Shown here piece after piece: positions 1-5,183 of a stretch of DNA of 5,402 nucleotides. The translations under genes were made by a program, and so were the position numbers. The stretch covers positions 1 through 5,402 of the forward strand of contig JAKAFQ010000322.1 of the NCBI GenBank assembly GCA_021817875.1. Reading direction: 5' to 3'. Position 1 is the first letter of the stretch, and every line of letters begins with the position of its first letter. Under the pieces are notes generated by a model that made no database searches, was not told where the DNA came from, and saw only the letters and a program-made list of their open reading frames with translations. The stretch comes from Pseudomonadota bacterium. Its GTDB lineage: Bacteria; Pseudomonadota; Gammaproteobacteria; Steroidobacterales; Steroidobacteraceae.

Positions 1-321
1 CTGCTCGGCAGTGGGGCCCGGAACGCCGCCCTGGTGCGGCACCGCGAGGCCGAGCCGCCCGGCCAGCTCCTCCACGGCCTCGGGAAAGGCCATGTGGTCG
101 TACTCCATCAGGAAGCGCAGGGCCGTACCGTGGGCGCCGCAACCAAAGCAGTGATAGAACTGCTTCTCGGGGCTGACCCAGAACGAGGCGGTCTTCTCGC
201 TGTGGAAGGGGCAGCAGGCCTTGTATTCGCGGCCGGCCTTGGCCAATTGCACGCGCGAGCCGATCACCTCCACGATATCCGTGCGGGCGATCAGCTCGTC
301 GATGAAACTCTGCGGAATGAT
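1..321 (-). CDS. dnaG: DNA primase DnaG, N-terminal part (runs off left edge)
   Basis: Primase makes the RNA primers for lagging-strand and origin DNA synthesis together with the DnaB helicase. About 107 codons are visible, against roughly 580-650 for the family, so this is only the zinc-binding domain and the lead-in to the polymerase core. Counting the Ile of IPQSFIDEL as residue 1, the zinc ligands are C36-x2-H39-x17-C57-x2-C60 within CPFH and CFGC, exactly the CHC2 zinc-ribbon spacing. The opening IPQSFIDELIARTDIVEVI is the normal DnaG N-terminus. Oddity: no ATG, GTG or TTG lies in frame at the expected start. The codons read GTC GCC CCA CCC ATC ATT CCG, and the first normal start codon is a GTG at 273-271, which would cut into the conserved N-terminus. 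I place the boundary at ATC 321 provisionally; ATT at 318 or GTC at 333 are equally possible. It lies just downstream of yqeY and is surely co-transcribed with it. Identity is very secure; the start is not. Confidence 0.93.
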   Translation of the reverse strand, partial: MIPQSFIDELIARTDIVEVIGSRVQLAKAGREYKACCPFHSEKTASFWVSPEKQFYHCFGCGAHGTALRFLMEYDHMAFPEAVEELAGRLGLAVPHQGGVPGPTAEQ

Positions 322-338
322 GGGTGGGGCGACCCCGG

Positions 339-785
339 TTACTGGCCGAGCCTGGCGCGCACGCGCGCGCTCACCACGCCCATATCGGCACGCCCCTGGG
401 CCTGGGATTTCACGGCGGCCATGACCTTCCCCATGTCCTTGACGGAGGTCGCCCCGGCCTGCGCAATGGCCTGGGCGATGAGCGTGTCGATTTCCGCCTC
501 GCTCATCTGTGCCGGCAGATAGGCCTGCAGCACGCCGATTTCGGCGGTTTCCCTGGCCACGAGGTCGGCGCGGCCGCCGGATTGGAACTGGACGATCGAT
601 TCCTTGCGCTGCTTGATCATTTTCTCCAGCACCGCGAGCACCTGGCCGTCGTCGAGCGTGATGCGCTCGTCGACTTCGCGCTGCTTGATCGCCGCGAGCG
701 CCAGGCGGATGGTCGCGAGACGCTCCTTGTCCCCGGAGCGCATCGCGCTCTTCATGTCCTCGGTGATGCGTTCCTTGAGCGTCAT
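339..785 (-). CDS. yqeY: GatB/YqeY domain-containing protein
   Basis: A 148-residue protein beginning MTLKERITEDMKSAMRSGDK, the usual length and opening of the YqeY family. Family hallmarks visible are the KERL-x-TIRLALAAIKQ helix (about residues 20-35), the Lys/Arg-rich KMIKQRKESI segment (about 55-64) and the LQAYLPAQMSEAEI linker (about 86-99), followed by a helical tail with GKVMAAVK. The family resembles the C-terminal helical domain of GatB, the tRNA-dependent amidotransferase subunit that contacts tRNA. The function of stand-alone YqeY is not settled, so I assign none. It is soluble, with no signal peptide or membrane segment. It sits 19 nt after the rpsU stop and just before dnaG, a position common in non-enteric proteobacteria. 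The ribosome-binding site is weak: a GGA ends 9 nt before the ATG. Family call is firm; role unknown. Confidence 0.93.
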   Translation of the reverse strand: MTLKERITEDMKSAMRSGDKERLATIRLALAAIKQREVDERITLDDGQVLAVLEKMIKQRKESIVQFQSGGRADLVARETAEIGVLQAYLPAQMSEAEIDTLIAQAIAQAGATSVKDMGKVMAAVKSQAQGRADMGVVSARVRARLGQ

Positions 786-804
786 GCGGGCTGATCCGCC
801 GCGG

Positions 805-1014
805 CTAGCGCGCCGGGCGCATGCCTTCGCGGGAGACGCGCTTCATGTGGCGCTTGATGGCGGCCGCCTTCTTGCGTTTCCGCTCCTGGGTCGGCTTCTC
901 GTAGAATTCGCGCCGGCGCAGCTCGGTGAGGATGCCGGCCTTCTCGCAGGCGCGTTTGAAACGCCGCAAGGCGGCATCGAAATACTCGTTCTCACGGATA
1001 CGGACGCTCGGCAT
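805..1014 (-). CDS. rpsU: 30S ribosomal protein S21
   Basis: A small basic protein of 69 residues (E. coli S21 has 71) that assembles late into the 30S subunit near the platform and helps mRNA engagement during initiation. The sequence is diagnostic: [20 protein letters not shown] at the start, then [20 protein letters not shown] and an Arg/Lys-rich tail ([16 protein letters not shown]) that contacts 16S rRNA. The ATG is preceded by a clear AGAGG ribosome-binding site at 5 nt spacing. It is the first gene of the rpsU-yqeY-dnaG block and is divergent from tsaD. Expression probably starts from the sigma70-like promoter at 1151-1123, giving a leader of about 100 nt. The C-terminus is slightly shorter than in E. 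coli, which is normal family variation. Confidence 0.98.
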   Translation of the reverse strand: MPSVRIRENEYFDAALRRFKRACEKAGILTELRRREFYEKPTQERKRKKAAAIKRHMKRVSREGMRPAR

Positions 1015-1019
1015 CGAAA

Positions 1020-1024
1020 CCTCT
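1020..1024 (-). promoter_or_regulatory. Ribosome-binding site of rpsU
   Basis: AGAGG on the minus strand, 5 nt before the rpsU ATG. This is the strongest Shine-Dalgarno on the minus strand of the window and fixes the S21 start. Confidence 0.75.
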
Positions 1025-1027
1025 GAA

Positions 1028-1049
1028 CTGTACGGCCGGTCCTGTACGG
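1028..1049. repeat. Direct repeat CTGTACGG x2 in rpsU leader
   Basis: The 8-mer CTGTACGG occurs at 1028-1035 and again at 1042-1049 (14 bp period), inside the predicted 5' leader of rpsU just upstream of its ribosome-binding site. In the mRNA sense it reads CCGTACAG twice, flanking a CCGGCC core. It is not a LexA box: the CTG-N10-CAG arrangement is absent. It could be an operator or a leader-RNA element, or chance. Confidence 0.4.
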
Positions 1050-1122
1050 TGCGCCGCTGAGCCCCGGCGGGCAGCGATGGGATCCCCGGGGACTGGCAGG
1101 AACCGGGTGAAATGGGCGCGCA

Positions 1123-1151
1123 ATTCTAGTAGAGGCTCGCGGTAAAGGCAA
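1123..1151 (-). promoter_or_regulatory. Predicted sigma70 promoter of rpsU operon
   Basis: On the minus strand, TTGCCT (1151-1146; 4 of 6 matches to TTGACA) and TAGAAT (1128-1123; 5 of 6 to TATAAT) are separated by exactly 17 bp. This is the only A/T-richer patch in the intergenic region. Transcription would begin near 1116, leaving a leader of about 100 nt. The -35 box lies within the last few bases before tsaD, on top of the tsaD ribosome-binding site. Confidence 0.55.
1145..1148 (+). promoter_or_regulatory. Ribosome-binding site of tsaD
   Basis: AAGG followed by 6 nt (CAAAAC) and the ATG at 1155. It fixes the tsaD start, which also matches the conserved MRIL-x-IESSCDE N-terminus. It shares bases with the predicted -35 box of the opposite-strand rpsU promoter. 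Confidence 0.65.
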
Positions 1152-1154
1152 AAC

Positions 1155-2171
1155 ATGCGGATTCTCGCGATCGAGTCCTCCTGCGACGAAAGCGCGGCTG
1201 CCGTGCTCGACGAGGCCCGCGGCCTGCTCTCGCACGAGCTTTACAGCCAGATCGAGCTGCACCGCGCCTATGGCGGGGTCGTGCCGGAGCTGGCTTCGCG
1301 CGATCATGTCCGCAAGCTGCTGCCCCTGGTGCGGCGTTCGCTGAGCCGCGCCGGCACGGCGCCGGCCGGACTGTCGGGAGTGGCCTACACCGCCGGCCCC
1401 GGGCTCATCGGCGCATTGCTCACCGGGGCGGCCCTGGCCCGCAGCCTGGCCTATGCCTGGGGGTTGCCGGCCGTCGCCGTGCACCACCTCGAGGGTCACC
1501 TGCTCGCCCCGCTTCTGGAGCCAGACCCTCCGCCATTCCCCCATGTGGCGCTGCTGGTCTCGGGTGGGCACACGCAGCTCATCGAGGTGCGCGCCATCGG
1601 CCGCTACCGCATCCTCGGGGACACGCGCGACGATGCCGCGGGCGAGGCGTTCGACAAGACGGCCAAGCTCCTCGGCCTGCCCTACCCCGGCGGGCCCGAG
1701 CTCGCCAGGCTGGCGCGCGCCGGTATTTCCGGGGTGTTTCATTTCCCGAGGCCCATGCTCGACCAGCCGGGGCTGGAGTTCAGCTTCTCGGGGCTGAAGA
1801 CCGCCGTGCTGCATGCGCTGCGCGGCCGCGACCTCACCGGGAAACTGAAGGCAGACGTGGCCCGCGCGGTCGAAGAGGCCATTGTGGATACCCTGGTGGT
1901 CAAGGCGGTGCGGGCGCTCGAGAGCACCGGCCTGTCCACGCTGGTGGTCTCCGGTGGCGTGAGCGCGAATCAGCGCCTGCGGGAGGCGCTCGCCGAGGTG
2001 GTCGGCCGTCGGCAGGGGCGCGTGTACTATCCACGGATCGAGTTCTGCACGGACAATGCCGCCATGATCGCGAGGGCGGGGCTGGCGCGGCTCAGGGCAG
2101 GCGAGCGGGCCGGACTTGCGATCGAGGCGCGTGCGCAGTGGCCGCTCGAGTCGCTGACGCCGGTGCAGTAG
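1155..2171 (+). CDS. tsaD: tRNA N6-threonylcarbamoyladenosine transferase TsaD
   Basis: TsaD (YgjD/Gcp, Kae1 family) transfers the threonylcarbamoyl group from threonylcarbamoyl-AMP, made by TsaC/TsaC2, to A37 of ANN-decoding tRNAs. It works with TsaB and TsaE in the cytoplasm. At 338 residues it matches the E. coli protein (337). Motifs in order: [12 protein letters not shown] at the N-terminus (ASKHA fold phosphate loop), VPELASRDH (43-51), [13 protein letters not shown] (77-89), the metal-site HHLEGH with H111 and H115, SGGHT (136-140), [10 protein letters not shown] (159-168), YPGGP (177-181), FSGLKT (211-216), SGGVSAN (266-272) and EFCTDN, whose D300 is the third metal ligand. All expected catalytic and metal residues are present. 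It is divergent from rpsU, the classic arrangement of gammaproteobacteria. The next gene on the strand, folB, starts 68 bp later and may be co-transcribed. Older annotation as an O-sialoglycoprotein endopeptidase is outdated. Confidence 0.98.
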   Translation: MRILAIESSCDESAAAVLDEARGLLSHELYSQIELHRAYGGVVPELASRDHVRKLLPLVRRSLSRAGTAPAGLSGVAYTAGPGLIGALLTGAALARSLAYAWGLPAVAVHHLEGHLLAPLLEPDPPPFPHVALLVSGGHTQLIEVRAIGRYRILGDTRDDAAGEAFDKTAKLLGLPYPGGPELARLARAGISGVFHFPRPMLDQPGLEFSFSGLKTAVLHALRGRDLTGKLKADVARAVEEAIVDTLVVKAVRALESTGLSTLVVSGGVSANQRLREALAEVVGRRQGRVYYPRIEFCTDNAAMIARAGLARLRAGERAGLAIEARAQWPLESLTPVQ

Positions 2172-2185
2172 CCCGACCGATGCGC

Positions 2186-2207
2186 GGACCGTGCGCAGGC
2201 AGGGTCC
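2186..2207 (+). other. Weak inverted repeat between tsaD and folB
   Basis: GGACC (2186-2190) can pair with GGTCC (2203-2207) across a 12-nt loop, with a further partly matched GCG/CGC flank. No T-run follows, so it is not a convincing intrinsic terminator; tsaD and folB may be read through. The rest of the 68-bp gap shows no clear promoter, and the folB ribosome-binding site is poor (GAG only 3 nt from the ATG, AGGTGAG about 11-15 nt away). Confidence 0.2.
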
Positions 2208-2239
2208 ACGCCAGAGAAACCAGGTGAGACATTGAGAAC

Positions 2240-2638
2240 ATGAACAGCGCGCGGATTTCGGGAGATCGGATCTTTCTGCGGGGACTCGCGACCGAGTGCA
2301 TCATCGGGTTCATCGACTGGGAGCGGCGTGTCAGGCAGACCGTGGTGGTGGACATCGAGCTGCCGGTCGACTGCCGGCGCGCCGCGGCAAGCGACGAGGT
2401 GGCCGATACCGTGGATTACAAACGGGTCGCCAAGCGCGTGCTCGCCTACATCGAGGCCTCCGAGTTCAAGCTCGTCGAGACGCTGGCGCACCGGTTGGCG
2501 CTGTTGCTTCTCGAGGAGTTCGGGATCGAGTGGGTGCGTGTGTCGCTCAACAAGCCGGGCGCGATCCGCAACTCGCGCGACGTGGGCGTGGTGATCGAAC
2601 GCAGCCGGGCGGATCTGGCCGCGACGGCGCCTCTCTGA
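2240..2638 (+). CDS. folB: Dihydroneopterin aldolase
   Basis: FolB converts 7,8-dihydroneopterin to 6-hydroxymethyl-7,8-dihydropterin and glycolaldehyde, the step before FolK in folate synthesis; many members also epimerise to dihydromonapterin. It has 132 residues, slightly longer than E. coli FolB because of a short N-terminal lead and an extra tail. The core begins at about residue 10 (RIFLRGLATECIIGFIDWE). Active-site positions known from the family are all present: E28 in the DWE motif, Y60 in VDYKRVA, E80 in KLVETLA and K105 in NKPGAIR. The protein is expected to form the toroidal T-fold oligomer of this family. Its stop codon is one base from the ATG of folK, so the two are almost certainly translationally coupled. 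The paralogue FolX (dihydroneopterin triphosphate epimerase) is a less likely reading given the adjacent folK. The start is supported by family alignment more than by its weak ribosome-binding site. Confidence 0.95.
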   Translation: MNSARISGDRIFLRGLATECIIGFIDWERRVRQTVVVDIELPVDCRRAAASDEVADTVDYKRVAKRVLAYIEASEFKLVETLAHRLALLLLEEFGIEWVRVSLNKPGAIRNSRDVGVVIERSRADLAATAPL

Positions 2639-2639
2639 C

Positions 2640-3140
2640 ATGCCAGCGGTCTACCTCGCTGCCGGCAGCAACGTCGAGCCCGAGCGGCATCTCGCAATGG
2701 CGGTCCGGGAGCTGGAAAGACACTTCCCGGACGTGCGGTTCTCACCCTGGTACCGCAACCGTGCCGTGGGGTTCGAAGGCGATGATTTCATCAATTTCGT
2801 AGCCGGCTTCTCCACGGAGCTGACGGTCGAGGACGTGGTGGCGAGGCTGCAGTTCATCGAGGCGTTGTGCGGCCGCACTCGCGAGGCGCCGCGGTGGGCA
2901 CCGCGGACCATGGACCTGGACGTGCTGCTCTACGGTGAGCTCGTGCGCCAGACAGCGACGCTGAAGTTGCCACGCCCTGACCTGTTGAAGCGTGCCTACA
3001 TGCTGGGGCCGCTCGCCGATCTGGCTCCCGGGCTGGTGCATCCCACGGCGGGACTCACCATCGGCGAGCTGTGGCGGCGGTTTGACCGGGCCTCGCACCC
3101 CCTGATCCCGGTGCGGCCGGGTGGGGAGGGCGAAGCTTGA
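2640..3140 (+). CDS. folK: 2-amino-4-hydroxy-6-hydroxymethyldihydropteridine pyrophosphokinase (HPPK)
   Basis: FolK transfers pyrophosphate from ATP to 6-hydroxymethyl-7,8-dihydropterin, giving the substrate of dihydropteroate synthase. The 166-residue length is usual for a single-domain HPPK. Visible motifs are the N-terminal YLAAGSNVEPERHL (5-18; ASNL/GSN-type start of the fold), SPWYRNRAVGF (35-45), DFINFVAGF (49-57; pterin-pocket N52 and F53), and the family signature R-W-A-P-R-T-M-D-L-D (85-94), whose D92 and D94 are the two magnesium-binding aspartates. LPRPDLLKRAYMLGPLADLAP (from about 116) is the conserved C-terminal helix region. The gene follows folB after a single base (TGA C ATG), an arrangement that favours re-initiation. 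No dihydropteroate synthase gene (folP) is attached. It ends only 5 bp from the stop of the opposing pteridine reductase, with no room for a terminator between them. Confidence 0.96.
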   Translation: MPAVYLAAGSNVEPERHLAMAVRELERHFPDVRFSPWYRNRAVGFEGDDFINFVAGFSTELTVEDVVARLQFIEALCGRTREAPRWAPRTMDLDVLLYGELVRQTATLKLPRPDLLKRAYMLGPLADLAPGLVHPTAGLTIGELWRRFDRASHPLIPVRPGGEGEA

Positions 3141-3145
3141 GGCGC

Positions 3146-3919
3146 TCACCAGCCGATGCTGCGGCCGCCGTCGATCGCCAGGATCTGTCCGGTGACGAAT
3201 GGCGCATCGCAGGCGAAGTAGAGCGCTGCGCGGGCCACATCCTCCGGCGAGCCGCCGCGCTTGAGCGCGGTGCGCTCGATGATGCGCTTGCGCAGCACCT
3301 CGTCCACCCCCGCCTCCGGCCACATCACCGGTCCCGGCGCAATCGCATTGACCCGCACCTGCGGACCGAGTTCGCGGGCCAGGGACTTGGTGAGCATGAT
3401 CAGCCCCGCCTTGGCGATGCTGTAGACCGGGTAGCGGCGCAGCGGGCGCACGCCGTGGATGTCCACCAGGTTGAGGATCAGCCCGCGGTTCTCATGCAGG
3501 GCAGGCGCGAGCGCCTGCGCCAGGAACAGCGGTGCCTTGAGATTGGTGCCGATGAGATCGTCCCAGGCTCTGGAGTCGATCCCGCCGATCGGGGTCGGGT
3601 AGAACGTCGAGGCATTGTTCACCAGGATGTCGAGCCGGCCGAAGGCCGCGACCGCGGTCCGGCCCAGTTGCTCGAGCGCCTGCACATCGAGCAGATCGCA
3701 GGACGCCAGCACCGCCGAACCGGCCCGGATCCGGTTCAACTCTCCGGCCAGTGCCGTGGCCGCTTCGGCGGAGTTGCGGTAGTGCAGCACCAGCGCGGCA
3801 CCGGCTTCGTGCAGGGCACGTGCGATCACCGCGCCCAGGCGGCGGGCGCCGCCGGTCACGAGGGCCGCTGTACCGGCCAGTGGGCGGCGAGCGGCCGGAT
3901 TGTCCGTGGTCGGGCTCAT
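3146..3919 (-). CDS. Pteridine reductase, short-chain dehydrogenase (PTR1/FolM type)
   Basis: A 257-residue cytosolic NAD(P)-dependent short-chain dehydrogenase. The cofactor motif TGGARRLG (22-29) carries the Arg typical of pteridine reductases, and LHYRNSAEAA (45-54) closely resembles the HYHRS stretch of Leishmania PTR1 that marks NADPH preference. NNAS is at 101-104. The catalytic set is D153-x12-Y166-x3-K170, with Asp where most members of the superfamily have Ser; this spacing matches PTR1 (D181, Y194, K198). VNAIAPGPV (190-198) and the C-terminal TGQILAIDGGRSIGW complete the fold. Family members reduce biopterin, dihydromonapterin or dihydrofolate; E. coli FolM is a dihydromonapterin reductase. 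Its place beside folB and folK supports pterin chemistry, but the exact substrate is inferred. It converges on folK and is divergent from the methyltransferase gene with 11 bp between start codons. No Shine-Dalgarno precedes the ATG, while a CATAAT box ends 8 nt before it, so the mRNA may be leaderless. Confidence 0.9.
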   Translation of the reverse strand: MSPTTDNPAARRPLAGTAALVTGGARRLGAVIARALHEAGAALVLHYRNSAEAATALAGELNRIRAGSAVLASCDLLDVQALEQLGRTAVAAFGRLDILVNNASTFYPTPIGGIDSRAWDDLIGTNLKAPLFLAQALAPALHENRGLILNLVDIHGVRPLRRYPVYSIAKAGLIMLTKSLARELGPQVRVNAIAPGPVMWPEAGVDEVLRKRIIERTALKRGGSPEDVARAALYFACDAPFVTGQILAIDGGRSIGW

Positions 3920-3927
3920 CGAAGCGC

Positions 3928-3956
3928 ATTATGGCGCGAGCGCTGATGTCTGACAC
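3928..3956 (-). promoter_or_regulatory. Possible promoter of pteridine reductase gene (near-leaderless)
   Basis: On the minus strand, GTGTCA (3956-3951; 4 of 6 to TTGACA), a 17-bp spacer and CATAAT (3933-3928; 5 of 6 to TATAAT). The -10 box ends 8 nt before the ATG at 3919, so transcription would start at or within a base or two of the start codon. The element lies entirely over the first codons of the divergent methyltransferase gene. Confidence 0.35.
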
Positions 3957-5112
3957 GCCGATGCCAGCCCTGTCCGCGGAAGAAGCGGAGCATTCCGGGA
4001 AAGTGACGGAGCTGATCCGCGGGCATATCCGGGCCGCCGGAGGCTGGCTGTCGTTCGAGCGCTTCATGGAGCTTGCGCTCTATGCGCCCGGACTCGGTTA
4101 CTACAGCGCCGGCAGCCTCAAGATCGGTCCGGGCGGGGATTTCGTGACCGCCCCGGAAGTCTCGGATCTGTTCAGCCGCTGCGTGGCGCAGCAATGTGCC
4201 GAGGTGCTCGCGGGCGGCGGTGAGATCCTCGAACTCGGGGCCGGCACCGGCCGGATGGCCGCCGCGCTCCTCACGGAGCTGTCCGCCCGAGACGCCCTGC
4301 CCGAGCGATACGCCATCCTGGAAGTCAGCGCCGACCTGGCCGAACGGCAGCGCGAACGCCTCGGCCGGCTGCCGGAGGCGTTGCGGGCCCGGGTCGTGTG
4401 GCTCGAGCGGTTGCCGCAACGGCCTCTGCGCGGCGTCATCCTGGCCAACGAGGTGCTGGACGCTTTGCCGTGCCGGCGGTTCGTCGTGACTGCCGACGGG
4501 GTGCGGGAGCTGGGCGTGGCACTGGACCGCGAGGTCATCGTGGAGCGCGACGGACGGGCGGACGAGTCGCTGGCCAGCGCCTGCGACGCGCTGATCGGTG
4601 AGCTGCCGGCGCCGTTGCCCGCAGGATATGTGTCCGAGGTCTGCCTGCGCGTCGCGCCCTGGCTGAGCGGCGTGGCGCAGTGCCTGGAGCGCGGTCTGGT
4701 GCTGCTGTTCGATTACGGGCTGCCCCGCTCTCATTATTACCATCCGCAGCGCATCACCGGGACGCTGCGCTGTCACTTCAAGCAGCGCGTTCACGATGAT
4801 CCCTGCGTCCACGCCGGCGTGCAGGACATCACCGCGTGGGTCGATTTCACCCGCGTGGCCGAGGCCGCGCTCGCCTGCGGGCTCGAGGTCAGTGGCTTCG
4901 GCACCCAGGCCGCGTTTCTGTTGGGCACGGGGATCGAGCGATTCGTGGGAGAGGAATCCGATCCGGCGCGACATGCGCGCCTTGCGGGCGAAGCGCGCCG
5001 GCTGCTGCTGCCGGGGGAAATGGGCGAGGCATTCAAGGTGATGGCGCTGACGCGCCACTTCGATGAGCCGCTCTCGGGATTTGCGCTGCAGGATCTGCGC
5101 AGATCGCTGTAG
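3931..5112 (+). CDS. MidA/NDUFAF7-family SAM-dependent methyltransferase (PF02636, formerly DUF185)
   Basis: A 393-residue class I methyltransferase. The family's mitochondrial member NDUFAF7/MidA methylates an arginine of the complex I 49-kDa subunit during assembly; the bacterial substrate is generally not established, so the role here is inferred. Motifs in order: GWLSFERFMELALYAPGLGYY (38-58), GDFVTAPEVSDLF (69-81), the SAM-binding ELGAGTGR (101-108), ANEVLDALP (172-180), and LLFDYG (258-263) followed by the SHYYHP, GTLRCHFKQRVHDDP and GVQDITAWVDFT blocks typical of the family. Full length for the family. The start is uncertain: ATG 3931 has GAAG 6 nt upstream and is my choice; ATG 3946 (388 residues) or 3961 (383 residues) would also keep the domain intact and would free the opposite-strand promoter. 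Adjacent to the pteridine reductase but on the other strand. No signal peptide or membrane segment. Confidence 0.92.
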   Translation: MARALMSDTPMPALSAEEAEHSGKVTELIRGHIRAAGGWLSFERFMELALYAPGLGYYSAGSLKIGPGGDFVTAPEVSDLFSRCVAQQCAEVLAGGGEILELGAGTGRMAAALLTELSARDALPERYAILEVSADLAERQRERLGRLPEALRARVVWLERLPQRPLRGVILANEVLDALPCRRFVVTADGVRELGVALDREVIVERDGRADESLASACDALIGELPAPLPAGYVSEVCLRVAPWLSGVAQCLERGLVLLFDYGLPRSHYYHPQRITGTLRCHFKQRVHDDPCVHAGVQDITAWVDFTRVAEAALACGLEVSGFGTQAAFLLGTGIERFVGEESDPARHARLAGEARRLLLPGEMGEAFKVMALTRHFDEPLSGFALQDLRRSL

Positions 5113-5118
5113 TGCGCG

Positions 5119-5170
5119 GCCGCCGCCCCTGAGGCCGACGGCCGGCGCGGCGGCGGACGGAGCGCCGCCG
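5119..5170. terminator. GC-rich hairpins between convergent genes
   Basis: The 71-bp gap between the methyltransferase stop and the aminopeptidase stop contains strong inverted repeats. CGGCGGCG (5148-5155) pairs with CGCCGCCG (5163-5170) over a 7-nt loop. Alternatively GCCGCCGC (5119-5126) pairs with GCGGCGGC (5147-5154), enclosing a small GGCC-GAC-GGCC hairpin (5133-5143). The two long stems share bases and so exclude each other. No T-run follows on either strand, so this is not a textbook intrinsic terminator, but placement between converging genes fits a two-way transcription stop or 3'-end stabiliser. Confidence 0.45.
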
Positions 5171-5183
5171 GAATCGTCGAAGG

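Noticed and set aside
355..370. Alternating GC run (GCGCGCACGCGCGCGC) as a Z-DNA or repeat element
   Set aside because: It lies inside the 3' end of yqeY and encodes the normal ARVRARLGQ tail; explained by codon use in GC-rich DNA.
324..1026. Plus-strand open frames opposite yqeY and rpsU
   Set aside because: Products lack any recognisable domain and the minus strand carries well-conserved S21 and YqeY.
1028..1050. LexA (SOS) box upstream of rpsU, as in E. coli
   Set aside because: CTGTAC half-sites are present but only as direct repeats; the required CTG-N10-CAG inverted arrangement is missing.
843..1814. Minus-strand open frame of 323 codons across the rpsU-tsaD region
   Set aside because: It overlaps the rpsU coding frame, the promoter region and half of tsaD out of frame; no conserved motifs, typical high-GC shadow.
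2186..2207. Intrinsic terminator after tsaD
   Set aside because: The stem is only 5 bp with a 12-nt loop and no following T-run; listed as a weak inverted repeat only.
3137..3946. Plus-strand open frame of 269 codons opposite the pteridine reductase
   Set aside because: Low-complexity Arg/Gln/His-rich product with no family features; the minus strand has complete short-chain dehydrogenase motifs.
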